A DNA stretch of 64,000 bases, from contig CANNFU010000001.1 in assembly GCA_947503965.1 (NCBI GenBank), positions 248,001 through 312,000 on the forward strand, given 5' to 3'. Shown here piece after piece: positions 53,527 through 63,609 of the stretch (the first letter of the stretch is position 1; each line of letters starts with the position of its first letter). The notes beneath the pieces were generated by a model. It searched no databases. It had not been told where the DNA came from and saw only the letters and a list, made by a program, of their open reading frames with translations. The DNA comes from an uncultured Paracoccaceae bacterium (GTDB lineage: Bacteria > Pseudomonadota > Alphaproteobacteria > Rhodobacterales > Rhodobacteraceae). A program made the position numbers and the translations under genes.

Positions 53527-56067
53527 CTATCGTTTACACAACAGCTGTGAAAACGCGTCTGCGGGCATCGGTTTGCCCAGCGCGAAGCCCTGCAAAAGAT
53601 CGCAATCCACCTGCGCAATCGCATCCAAATGGCCTTGGGTATCAAGCCCTTCCATCACGATTTGTAGCCCCTCCAGCCGGGCCAACTGCGACAGCAATTG
53701 CAATGTCTTCAATTGCTCGGGTCGCGCAGTAATCGGGGCGACGAGGCTTTGATCAACCTTGATACGATCCGGCTGGATCGCCTGCATGGCGGCAACAGAC
53801 GAATGCCCCGACCCGAAATCATCCAGATCAATCCCGATGCCCAAGGCACGCAGTTCGGTCAGACGCGCGGCTTGATCAGGGCTAAGATCATCCAGAAAAG
53901 CGGTCTCCAACAGCTCAAACGCGATCGCGTGATGGGGCGCGATCAGATTGCGCACGTGGTCGATCAGCTGACCGTTCCTGAACCGGTCCATCGACACGTT
54001 CATCGCAATCACAGGATAAGACAGACCAGCGGCAAACCAGCGCGATTGCTGTGCGATCACCTGTTCGAACACATAGGCATCAATCCGGTCGGCCAGCCCC
54101 AGCTCTGTCGCGGTGGGCATAAACGCATCAGGTTTCAACACGCCACGGTCCGGGCAGTGCCAACGCACCAGCGCCTCGGCCCCGGATATCTGTTGCGTGT
54201 GGGCGTCAAACTGCGGTTGATAATAACACGTGATCTCGCCTTTCGTCAGCGCATCCAGCAGCAATTGCCTGACATGCGCTTTTGCGCGTCCGCTCGTCAC
54301 CGTTTCATCGGAATAGATACGATAACAGCCGCGGCCCGCCTGCTTGGCCGCATAAAGCGCGGAGTCCGCCCGAATGAAGATCTCTGAATGTTGTAAGGGC
54401 GGACCTTGACCAAAGGCGCAGCCAATACTGACACCAAAGGCGCAGTGCTGCCCGGCATAATGGAACGGGGTTTCGAACGCGGTCACAATGGTCTTGCACA
54501 GGTTTTTCAGCGCATCGGCGTCAGGTGCCGTTTCAAACAGCACCACAAATTCATCACCACCCGACCGACAGACCAGCCCCCGATCACCGATCAAATCGCG
54601 CAGGGTTTTCGCCACATGGACCAGAACCGCATCCCCTGCCAGATGGCCCAGCGTGTCATTGATTTGCTTGAAGTAATCCAGATCGAGATGCATCACCACA
54701 TATTTGCAATCCGGCGTGGCTGTCGTGCACAGCGCCTCAACCCGTTCATCCAGCAAACGACGGTTGGCCAACCCTGTCAGCGCGTCATGGCGCGAGTCAT
54801 GTTCAAGCTGCGCACGCGCCGCCTCGAGCTGCGCACTGCGCTCGTAATCTTCGGTGACGTCAATGTTGACGCCAACCAGTTTGGCCTGCTGCGATGACGG
54901 GGCCACATATCCGGCAAGACTGCGGATATAACGGATGCCCCCATCCGGCCGGACAATGCGATAATCGCGGCGGAAATCCAGCCCGTGTTGCTGGCAATGA
55001 TCCGAATAGGCCTGGGTGCTTTCCAGATCGTCAGGATGCAGATAGGTTTTCCACAAATCGCCATGACGGATATTCTGCCCGTCGGTGATCCCGTAGATCT
55101 CCAGCATCCGGTCGTCCCAATGCACCTCGTTGGTGGCGCGATCAAATTCCCAGATGCCTATGCCGGACGCATCAATCGCCAGCTTCAGCGTATTGGTCAG
55201 TTGCAGCACGTCGCTGTCGCGACGCCGCAGTTTCGTGACATCTGTGTCGGTTCCGACGATGCGCAGCGGCGTGCCGCTCTGGTCCCTTGTGACAACTTTC
55301 GCACGGCATAACACCCAGATCCAATGACCATCCATATGGCGGTAACGGTACTGGATATTGATCTGCGATCGCTCACCACGGACCTGACTGTCAAACATGG
55401 CCTGCAATGTCACGCGGTCTTCGGGATGGGTGTTTTCCTTCCAGCGGCGGCCCGGCGCGTTGATATCAACATCCACCGCTATCCCCCGTATGTCGCGCCA
55501 CATCCTTGAAACAGTTAATCGGCCCGATGGCACGTCGTAGTCCCAGACCCCCTGATCAAGATGCTCCATCAGGTAGTTCAGGCGCGGATCGTCCTGCGGC
55601 GCGGGCTTTTCAATCTGACACAGGAATCCGGCTGACGGATCGTTGGCTTTCAGCGGTGCCAGTGAAAGATGGAGTGCCGCACCGCCCGACGGAATGGTCG
55701 CGCTAAAGGGACGCAGCGGCGCACGCCGCGAAGCCGCGCATTGCTGCAGATAGGCCAGACACGCCTGCCGATCCGCAGGGGCAAGCAGCTCTGCCACCCG
55801 CAAACCCGCGGACGCCGTTGTCAGAGGCGCCGCGTGATCGCGAAATGGTCGATTGCAGTCCACAACAACACCGTGCCGGTCCACCAGCGCGACCGGGTGC
55901 GCAAGCAACGCGATCACGTTGCCGTCTTGCTGCGAAATCCGTGTCGCGATGTCGTACACTCTTGCGTCCCAGGGCTGGCGTCTTCGGAATGACCAATCAG
56001 TCGGGGCAGTGGTAACATACCCCATCGCCACAAAGGTTAACGTGGGATCGATTTTCTTGGATTTCAT
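53527..56067 (-). CDS. PAS-PAS-PAS-GGDEF-EAL protein (c-di-GMP turnover)
   Basis: An 846-residue cytosolic protein. A first PAS-like region is at about 45-155, a second at about 165-280 (YRHMDGHWIWVLCRA), a third at about 290-410 (YRIVRPDGGIRYIRSLAGY), then GGDEF at 503-507 and EAL at 631-633. The phosphodiesterase residues are there (MNVSMDRF, IDLDDFGSGHSS, VMEGLDTQGH, QGFALGKPM). No RxxD inhibition site precedes GGDEF. So both synthesis and breakdown are possible. The start may be at 56067 or at an ATG at 56025. It is divergent from ccoG. Confidence 0.92.
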   Translation of the reverse strand: MKSKKIDPTLTFVAMGYVTTAPTDWSFRRRQPWDARVYDIATRISQQDGNVIALLAHPVALVDRHGVVVDCNRPFRDHAAPLTTASAGLRVAELLAPADRQACLAYLQQCAASRRAPLRPFSATIPSGGAALHLSLAPLKANDPSAGFLCQIEKPAPQDDPRLNYLMEHLDQGVWDYDVPSGRLTVSRMWRDIRGIAVDVDINAPGRRWKENTHPEDRVTLQAMFDSQVRGERSQINIQYRYRHMDGHWIWVLCRAKVVTRDQSGTPLRIVGTDTDVTKLRRRDSDVLQLTNTLKLAIDASGIGIWEFDRATNEVHWDDRMLEIYGITDGQNIRHGDLWKTYLHPDDLESTQAYSDHCQQHGLDFRRDYRIVRPDGGIRYIRSLAGYVAPSSQQAKLVGVNIDVTEDYERSAQLEAARAQLEHDSRHDALTGLANRRLLDERVEALCTTATPDCKYVVMHLDLDYFKQINDTLGHLAGDAVLVHVAKTLRDLIGDRGLVCRSGGDEFVVLFETAPDADALKNLCKTIVTAFETPFHYAGQHCAFGVSIGCAFGQGPPLQHSEIFIRADSALYAAKQAGRGCYRIYSDETVTSGRAKAHVRQLLLDALTKGEITCYYQPQFDAHTQQISGAEALVRWHCPDRGVLKPDAFMPTATELGLADRIDAYVFEQVIAQQSRWFAAGLSYPVIAMNVSMDRFRNGQLIDHVRNLIAPHHAIAFELLETAFLDDLSPDQAARLTELRALGIGIDLDDFGSGHSSVAAMQAIQPDRIKVDQSLVAPITARPEQLKTLQLLSQLARLEGLQIVMEGLDTQGHLDAIAQVDCDLLQGFALGKPMPADAFSQLLCKR

Positions 56068-56134
56068 TCGGAAAATTGGCTGTTTTGGGGCGCAATGGCC
56101 ATTGTGGCGTATCGACCCGGTCGGTTTTACACAT

Positions 56135-56165
56135 TGTACGTACAGTATATGTACAGGTTATGTAC
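56135..56165. repeat. Cluster of TGTAC half-sites
   Basis: TGTACGTACA at 56135-56144 (a perfect 10-bp palindrome), TGTACA at 56150-56155, and TGTAC at 56161-56165. The cluster lies between the GGDEF-EAL gene (68 nt away) and ccoG. Repeated palindromes of this kind are typical of operator sites; the regulator is unknown. Confidence 0.45.
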
Positions 56166-56247
56166 GCATTCTTGCTCAGTCTGAAGGCGTGTTTTGAAGC
56201 GGTTGATCGTCGCGGGATGGCAGTCGCACGACGCCAAAGATCGCCTG

Positions 56248-56261
56248 TTGATCCACATCAA
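56248..56261. promoter_or_regulatory. Fnr-type box before ccoG
   Basis: TTGATCCACATCAA is a perfect match to TTGAT-N4-ATCAA. It lies 66 nt before the ccoG start. In Rhodobacter the oxygen sensor FnrL controls the homologous rdxBHIS genes, so induction at low oxygen is likely. Confidence 0.85.
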
Positions 56262-56326
56262 GGACCTTTGGCACGGGCTCTGTAAAACCGATCTTGCGAA
56301 CAGAAACGTTTCATCACAGGTAACTG

Positions 56327-57739
56327 ATGTCCTCGACCGAGAACCAACCACTCTACGCCGCGCGAGAGCCTATTTTTCCACGGAGAGTCAAAGGGTTCTA
56401 CCGAAACCTGAAATGGTGGGTGATGGCGGTGACGCTGGGCATATATTATCTGACACCATGGATTCGCTGGGATCGCGGCCCCAATCTGCCCGATCAGGCC
56501 GTGCTGGTCGATATGGCCCACCGCCGCTTTTACTTCTTCTGGATCGAGATTTGGCCGCACGAGTTCTACTTCGTCGCAGGCCTTCTGATCATGGCGGGTC
56601 TCGGCCTGTTTCTATTCACATCAGCACTAGGCCGCGTCTGGTGCGGCTACACCTGCCCGCAGACTGTCTGGACCGATTTGTTCATCCTTGTCGAGCGCTG
56701 GATTGAAGGGGACCGCAACGCGCGGGTGCGCTTGTGGAACGAGAAATGGACCCCTCGCAAGATACGGTTAAGACTGACAAAATGGACGGTCTGGCTGCTG
56801 ATCGCGATCGCCACAGGCGGTGCCTGGGTGTTCTACTTCGCTGACGCGCCGACGCTCGCCTATAACCTCGTCACCTTCCAGGCACCCTTCATCGCATGGG
56901 CCACAATCGGGGTGCTGACGGCCACCACATTCATCTTCGGCGGCTTCATGCGCGAACAGGTGTGCAACTACATGTGCCCCTGGCCGCGCATTCAGGCAGC
57001 CATGATGGACCCCGAAACGCTGACGGTCGCCTATCGCGAGTGGCGTGGAGAGCCGCGGGGCAAGAAGCATGAAAACAAGGACGGCGACTGCATCGATTGC
57101 ATGGCCTGCGTGAATGTCTGCCCGGCAGGCATCGACATCCGCGACGGGCAGCAGATGGAGTGCATCACCTGCGCATTGTGCATCGACGCTTGCGATGACG
57201 TGATGGACAAGATCGGCAAGCCACGCGGGTTGATCGATTATCTGGCACTGTCTGATCAAGAGGAAGAGGCGAAAGGCAAACCGGCCAAGAAGCTCTGGCA
57301 GCATGTTTTCCGTTTTCGCACCATGCTTTACACGACCCTCTGGGCACTGATCGGCGTTGGGCTTGTCTTTGCGCTGTTCATCCGCGCCGACATCGAAATG
57401 ACGGTCGCACCGGTGCGCAACCCGACATTCGTGACCCTGTCAGACGGCACGATCCGCAACATCTATGACATCCGCCTGCTCAACAAACACGGTGAAGACC
57501 GCGTATTCCACCTGTCGCTGACGTCTGACGAAATCCTGCGTATCGAACTCGAAGGTACAGCAGAGCGCAGCATCACCGTGCCCGCCAACGAAACCTATCT
57601 GCAACGCGTCTATGTCTCCGCCCGCCCCGGCGATCCGGCAGCCAGCATGAACCGCGTGGACCTGCGGTTCTGGGTCGAAGACCTCGTTTCAGGCGAACGC
57701 GCGCACAAAGACGCAATTTTCAATGGGAGGGCCCGATAA
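56327..57739 (+). CDS. ccoG: Cbb3 oxidase accessory protein CcoG (RdxB/FixG)
   Basis: Membrane ferredoxin-like protein that reduces copper for cbb3 oxidase assembly. It has 470 residues, about five helices in all (four before residue 210, one near 340), VWCGYTCPQTVWTDLF and QVCNYMCPWPRIQ, and two [4Fe-4S] motifs: C255-C258-C261-C265P and C279-C282-C285-C289. The C-terminal domain (about 360-470) is Ig-like and periplasmic. Its stop TAA shares a base with the ccoH ATG. The Fnr-type box is upstream. Confidence 0.97.
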   Translation: MSSTENQPLYAAREPIFPRRVKGFYRNLKWWVMAVTLGIYYLTPWIRWDRGPNLPDQAVLVDMAHRRFYFFWIEIWPHEFYFVAGLLIMAGLGLFLFTSALGRVWCGYTCPQTVWTDLFILVERWIEGDRNARVRLWNEKWTPRKIRLRLTKWTVWLLIAIATGGAWVFYFADAPTLAYNLVTFQAPFIAWATIGVLTATTFIFGGFMREQVCNYMCPWPRIQAAMMDPETLTVAYREWRGEPRGKKHENKDGDCIDCMACVNVCPAGIDIRDGQQMECITCALCIDACDDVMDKIGKPRGLIDYLALSDQEEEAKGKPAKKLWQHVFRFRTMLYTTLWALIGVGLVFALFIRADIEMTVAPVRNPTFVTLSDGTIRNIYDIRLLNKHGEDRVFHLSLTSDEILRIELEGTAERSITVPANETYLQRVYVSARPGDPAASMNRVDLRFWVEDLVSGERAHKDAIFNGRAR

Positions 57740-58191
57740 TGACCCGTGAATTCACTGGATGGCACATGCTGGCGCTGATGGTCGGCGGTTTCGGCATCAT
57801 CATCACCGTCAATCTAACGCTGGCCTATAATGCCGTTGCGACCTTTCCGGGGCTGGAGACGCGCAATTCCTACGTGGTCAGCCAGCAATTCGAAGCCGAC
57901 CGCGCCGCGCAGAACGCGCTGCGCTGGGATGTGGAGGCGTCGCTGGTTGACGGTATCCTGACCGTGGCTATCGCTGACAGGGACGGCAATCCGGTGCAAG
58001 CAGACGTCACCCGCGCAACCTTTGGTCGGGCCACCCATACGGGCGAGGACAGCGTGCCTGCATTCACATGGAACGGCACCGCGATGACTGCGCCCGTGAC
58101 AGCCGGTGACGGCTATTGGAACCTCCGCCTTGAACTGGTCGCCCCTGACGGGACCAAGTTCCGCCGCCGCTTTCCCCTGACCGCGGAATGA
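57739..58191 (+). CDS. ccoH: Cbb3 oxidase accessory protein CcoH (FixH)
   Basis: A 150-residue membrane protein with one N-terminal helix (about 10-32, LALMVGGFGIIITVNLTLA) followed by a periplasmic domain with GYWNLRLELVAPDGTKFRRRF. It is needed for the stability of the cbb3 complex in relatives. It overlaps ccoG (TAATG) and ccoI (ATGA), so the operon is tightly coupled. Confidence 0.93.
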   Translation: MTREFTGWHMLALMVGGFGIIITVNLTLAYNAVATFPGLETRNSYVVSQQFEADRAAQNALRWDVEASLVDGILTVAIADRDGNPVQADVTRATFGRATHTGEDSVPAFTWNGTAMTAPVTAGDGYWNLRLELVAPDGTKFRRRFPLTAE

Positions 58192-60335
58192 GTAACACTG
58201 CCGCCTGTCCGGCCTGTATTGGCCTACCCGAGGGGCCGCTTGAAAAAGCGGCTTCAAACGGGACGACGCAGGTGGTTCTATCCCTGCCCGGCATTCATTG
58301 CGTGGCCTGTATCAACGCAGTCGAACGTGCCCTGCGCGCGATGGAAGGTGTCGCAAATGCCCGCGTGAACCTGTCAATGAAGCGGGTCACGGTCGGGACC
58401 AACCAGCCCGTATCGCCCGAAGCGATGATCGACACGCTGGAGCTGGCAGGTTTCGAGGCGCGCTTGCTGGATACCAGCCTGCTTGGCGCGGAAACCGATG
58501 CCTACGGGCGCGGGCTGATGACCCGGCTTGCCGTGTCGGGCTTTGCGAATATGAACATCATGCTGTTATCGGTCGCAGTCTGGTCGGGTGCTGTCGGGGC
58601 CACGATGCATATGTTCCACTGGATCACAGCCTGCATTGCGATCCCGGCCTTGCTTTATTCCGCGCAGCCGTTTTTTGACAGCGGCTGGCGGTCCTTGAAA
58701 GCGGGCCGCCTGAATATGGATGTGCCGATCTCGCTTGCCATCCTGCTGGCGTCTGGGATTTCACTATATGAAACGCTTTATAGCGGGCGCCATTCCTATT
58801 TTGATGCGGCTGTCACGCTGACCTTTTTCCTGCTGATCGGGCGCTATCTGGATCATCGCAGCCGCAAGGCGGCAGCATCGGCTGCAGCACAGCTTTCCGC
58901 TTTGGAAGCCCCGCGTGTCATGCGCTTGCGCGATGGGGTGCGCCAGATGGTCGATTTCGGCGACCTCGGCGTCGGCGACCTGGTACAGGTCCTGCCCGGC
59001 GGGCGTATTCCGGTGGACGGGACAATCACCGACGGCGAAAGCCAGATTGACCGGTCCCTGTTGACTGGCGAAAGCCGCCCCATCCCGGCCAAAGCAGGCG
59101 CATCGGTCACAGCGGGTGAGGTGAATATGACCGGCCCGCTGACCATTCGGGCCGCAACGGTCGGGTCTGACACGACCCTGCGCAAAATGGTCACGATGGT
59201 GGATCAGGCCGAGGCGGTACGCAATAAATACACCGCCGCCGCGGATCGGGCGGCGGCCATCTATGCACCAGTTGTGCATCTGCTGGCGCTGGTCGCGTTT
59301 GTTGGCTGGATGCTCTATTCTGGCGATCTGCGCCTGTCACTAAATATCGCGGTGGCTGTGCTGATCATCACCTGCCCGTGTGCGATGGGCCTTGCGGTGC
59401 CTGCCGTGTCGACCACCGCTGCCGGGCGGCTGTTCCGGGCTGGGCTGCTGGTCAAGGACGGAACGGCGCTCGAACGACTGGCCGAGGTGGACACAGTCGT
59501 TTTCGACAAGACCGGCACACTGACAATGCCCGCAGCAGCACGCGATGCGCTGGATGCTGAGACGCAAAGCGTTGCGCGCGCCCTGACGCAAAACGCCACC
59601 CATCCGGTGTCGCAGGCCATTGCTGCATCCTTGCATGAGATCACCCCTGCCCCGATCACCGCGCAGCAGGAACATCCGGGCAAAGGCCTGAGCGCAATCT
59701 ATAAAGGCCGGGATGTCCGGCTCGGGTCGGGCGCTTGGCTGGGGGCCGGACGCGGCACCTATATCCAGATTGGCGATTGCAAACCACAAAAGATCACCCT
59801 GAGGTCCGAGTTGCGCGAGGGGGCGGCGGACCTTGTGCGCGGCTGGCAGCAGATCGGCCTTGCGGTGCATCTGGTATCCGGCGACGACGCGGATGAAACA
59901 GGAACGATTGCGGCACAGTTGGGCATTTCAGAGTGGACGGCCGAGGCCGCGCCGGAAGACAAGATCGCCTATATCAATGCCCTGACCCAAGCAGGGGCGC
60001 ATGTGCTGATGGTTGGTGATGGGCTGAATGATACCGGGGCGCTGGCAGCGGCGCATGCATCGGTTTCTCCGGCGACTGCGGCGGATGCATCACGGGCGGC
60101 ATCAGATATCGTTCTGCTGAATGACAGCCTTGCACCACTGATCGAATTGCCCGCAGTCGCCCGCGCGGCCAAAGCCCGGATCATGGAGAATTTCACGATT
60201 TCAACGATGTACAATGTTGTTGCCGTGCCGATCGCACTGGCCGGGTTTGCCACGCCGCTTATTGCCTCAATCGCAATGTCGGCATCTTCGATCACTGTTC
60301 TTTTGAATGCGCTTCGGCTAAAAGGTCGGGTATGA
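58188..60335 (+). CDS. ccoI: Copper-transporting P-type ATPase CcoI (FixI)
   Basis: P1B-type ATPase that exports copper to the periplasm for cbb3 oxidase. It has 715 residues: a Cys-containing N-terminus (CPAC), an HMA domain with GIHCVACINAVERAL (about 35-100), eight helices, the metal-path CPC at 396-398, the phosphorylated Asp440 in DKTGTLT, and GDGLNDTGAL. The CcoI-type rather than CopA-type call rests on its place between ccoH and ccoS. Confidence 0.96.
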   Translation: MSNTAACPACIGLPEGPLEKAASNGTTQVVLSLPGIHCVACINAVERALRAMEGVANARVNLSMKRVTVGTNQPVSPEAMIDTLELAGFEARLLDTSLLGAETDAYGRGLMTRLAVSGFANMNIMLLSVAVWSGAVGATMHMFHWITACIAIPALLYSAQPFFDSGWRSLKAGRLNMDVPISLAILLASGISLYETLYSGRHSYFDAAVTLTFFLLIGRYLDHRSRKAAASAAAQLSALEAPRVMRLRDGVRQMVDFGDLGVGDLVQVLPGGRIPVDGTITDGESQIDRSLLTGESRPIPAKAGASVTAGEVNMTGPLTIRAATVGSDTTLRKMVTMVDQAEAVRNKYTAAADRAAAIYAPVVHLLALVAFVGWMLYSGDLRLSLNIAVAVLIITCPCAMGLAVPAVSTTAAGRLFRAGLLVKDGTALERLAEVDTVVFDKTGTLTMPAAARDALDAETQSVARALTQNATHPVSQAIAASLHEITPAPITAQQEHPGKGLSAIYKGRDVRLGSGAWLGAGRGTYIQIGDCKPQKITLRSELREGAADLVRGWQQIGLAVHLVSGDDADETGTIAAQLGISEWTAEAAPEDKIAYINALTQAGAHVLMVGDGLNDTGALAAAHASVSPATAADASRAASDIVLLNDSLAPLIELPAVARAAKARIMENFTISTMYNVVAVPIALAGFATPLIASIAMSASSITVLLNALRLKGRV

Positions 60336-60490
60336 ACGTTCTTGTTTTTCTGATCCCTGCATCATTGATCCTTGGCGGGCTTGGACTGGTGGCTTTTCTG
60401 TGGACGCTGAAGTCAAATCAGTATGAGGATCTTGATGGCGACGCATGGCGGATTTTGTCGGATGACGACACGCCGCCGCCGTCCAGCTGA
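60332..60490 (+). CDS. ccoS: Cbb3 oxidase maturation protein CcoS
   Basis: A 52-residue protein with one helix (about 3-24, VLVFLIPASLILGGLGLVAF), then the family signature QYEDLDGDAWRIL and a short acidic tail DDDTPPPSS. CcoS is needed to fit heme and copper into cbb3 oxidase. The ATG overlaps the ccoI stop (ATGA). Too short for most gene finders but clear by sequence and place. Confidence 0.95.
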   Translation: MNVLVFLIPASLILGGLGLVAFLWTLKSNQYEDLDGDAWRILSDDDTPPPSS

Positions 60491-60517
60491 TTTCATAAAT
60501 ACTTCACCAAGGACCTG

Positions 60518-60546
60518 TTGACAGGCGCCAGTGTGTTTCTTACTTA
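60518..60546 (+). promoter_or_regulatory. Promoter of groESL
   Basis: TTGACA at 60518-60523 and TACTTA at 60541-60546, 17 nt apart, with CIRCE immediately downstream. The spacing and -35 box fit a housekeeping promoter repressed by HrcA. Confidence 0.65.
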
Positions 60547-60553
60547 CGCTCCG

Positions 60554-60580
60554 TTATCACTCGACCTGTTTGAGTGCTAA
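60554..60580. promoter_or_regulatory. CIRCE element, HrcA operator
   Basis: TTATCACTC, 9-nt centre, GAGTGCTAA. It matches the CIRCE consensus except for one base in the left arm (T for G). It lies 34 nt before groES, so heat-shock control by HrcA is expected. Confidence 0.92.
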
Positions 60581-60614
60581 CATGGGAGAAACACGAACTG
60601 GAGAAGTTCTGAAA

Positions 60615-60899
60615 ATGGCATTTACACCACTTCACGACCGTGTACTGGTCCGTCGCATTGAAAGCGACGAAAAGACATCGGGCGGTCTGATCATTCCTGA
60701 CAGCGCCAAGGAAAAACCTGCAGAAGGCGAAATCGTCAGCGTTGGCGAAGGTGCCCGCAAGGACAGCGGCGAGCTGATCGCGATGTCCGTCAAGGCAGGC
60801 GACAAGGTGCTGTTTGGCAAATGGTCCGGTACAGAAGTCAAGATCGACGGCGAAGAGCTGTTGATCATGAAGGAAAGCGACATCCTCGGCATTATGTAA
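60615..60899 (+). CDS. groES: Co-chaperonin GroES
   Basis: A 94-residue lid protein of the GroEL chaperonin: [20 protein letters not shown], the mobile loop [16 protein letters not shown], and [12 protein letters not shown] at the end. The ATG at 60615 follows GGAGAA; the open frame further upstream crosses CIRCE. groEL follows after 48 nt. Confidence 0.98.
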   Translation: MAFTPLHDRVLVRRIESDEKTSGGLIIPDSAKEKPAEGEIVSVGEGARKDSGELIAMSVKAGDKVLFGKWSGTEVKIDGEELLIMKESDILGIM

Positions 60900-60929
60900 G
60901 CCGATCCGTCGAACCTCATTCATATCTAA

Positions 60930-62594
<1,665 letters not shown>

Positions 62595-62682
62595 GTCGAA
62601 ACGCAACGCGTTTCGACGCGGGCAGCAAAGCGGCAGTCGTTTCGTAAGAAATGACGACAGCTTTGACCCCGCATCGGTCTAC

Positions 62683-62716
62683 AAAGGGCGGTCCACAACG
62701 GACCGCCCTTTTCTTT
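62683..62716 (+). terminator. Terminator after groEL
   Basis: A perfect 12-bp stem, AAAGGGCGGTCC at 62683-62694 and GGACCGCCCTTT at 62700-62711, loop ACAAC, then a T-rich tail. It ends the groESL operon. Confidence 0.92.
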
Positions 62717-62763
62717 TGCGGGCATCCGGTATCAACTCCACATCAGACAAGACGGGGGCTTAC

Positions 62764-63609
62764 ATGGATCGTATTGGCGTTATCGGGTTGGGCCGCATGG
62801 GCACCACAATTGCGCAGCGCTTCCAATTACAGGGCCATCACGTACTGGGCTGGACGCGCAGCGGGCGCACTGTCGATGGGATTGAAGCTGCCGCAGATAT
62901 CCCCGCATTGGCAGCGGCAAGTGACACGCTGATCCTGAGCCTTTTGGACGATGATGCGGTCGCGACCGTGCTGTATCAGCTGATCGCCTGTGATCTGACC
63001 GGCAAGCAGATCATCGACACAAGTACTGTTATTCCCGACATCCTTAAGAACCGGGTTGACCATATCAACGCAAAGGGCGGCAGTGCTGTGGATGCCCCCA
63101 TCTCTGGCGGGCCAGAGCTGGTTCTTGCAGGGGCTTGCGGCATCTTTATCGGGGGCGACGCAGACGCCGCATCACATGCAAAGGCGACCCTGTCTGCCAT
63201 TTCCAACCGCATCTTTCATGTGGGGCCGCTTGGCACCGGGCTGGTCATGAAAGTCATCAATAACGGGATGATACAGGCCTATTTCGCCGGACTGGCCGAG
63301 ATGATGCCGCTTGCCAAACGCGCCGGGCTGCCGATGGAAACCGCGATGCGTATCCTTTGCGGTGGTCCTGCGGGTATGCCGATGATTGCAGATCGGTTGC
63401 CCAAGGTTTTGGGCGAAGATCCGACAGTCGGGTTTGCGATGTCTGCGGTGGCCAAGGACAATGATGTCTTTCGGCGTGTGGTCGGGTCTTTCGGTCTGGA
63501 CGCCCCTATACTGGCCATTGCCGGGGAACAGCAGAAGCAGGTGCTGGCAGCAGGTCTGGCCGATGCCGACCCCGCGGCCATGATCCCCTTTGCCTATGAC
63601 AAAGGATAA
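62764..63609 (+). CDS. NAD(P)-dependent oxidoreductase, hydroxyisobutyrate dehydrogenase family
   Basis: A 281-residue dehydrogenase with GVIGLGRMGTTIAQRF at the N-terminus, DAPISGGPELVLAGACGIFIGG (given in pieces: about residues 113-130) and the catalytic lysine in GTGLVMKVINNGM. It may act on a beta-hydroxyacid such as hydroxyisobutyrate, glycerate or similar; the substrate is unclear. The ATG at 62764 follows the terminator by 48 nt. Its end overlaps the next gene. Confidence 0.9.
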   Translation: MDRIGVIGLGRMGTTIAQRFQLQGHHVLGWTRSGRTVDGIEAAADIPALAAASDTLILSLLDDDAVATVLYQLIACDLTGKQIIDTSTVIPDILKNRVDHINAKGGSAVDAPISGGPELVLAGACGIFIGGDADAASHAKATLSAISNRIFHVGPLGTGLVMKVINNGMIQAYFAGLAEMMPLAKRAGLPMETAMRILCGGPAGMPMIADRLPKVLGEDPTVGFAMSAVAKDNDVFRRVVGSFGLDAPILAIAGEQQKQVLAAGLADADPAAMIPFAYDKG

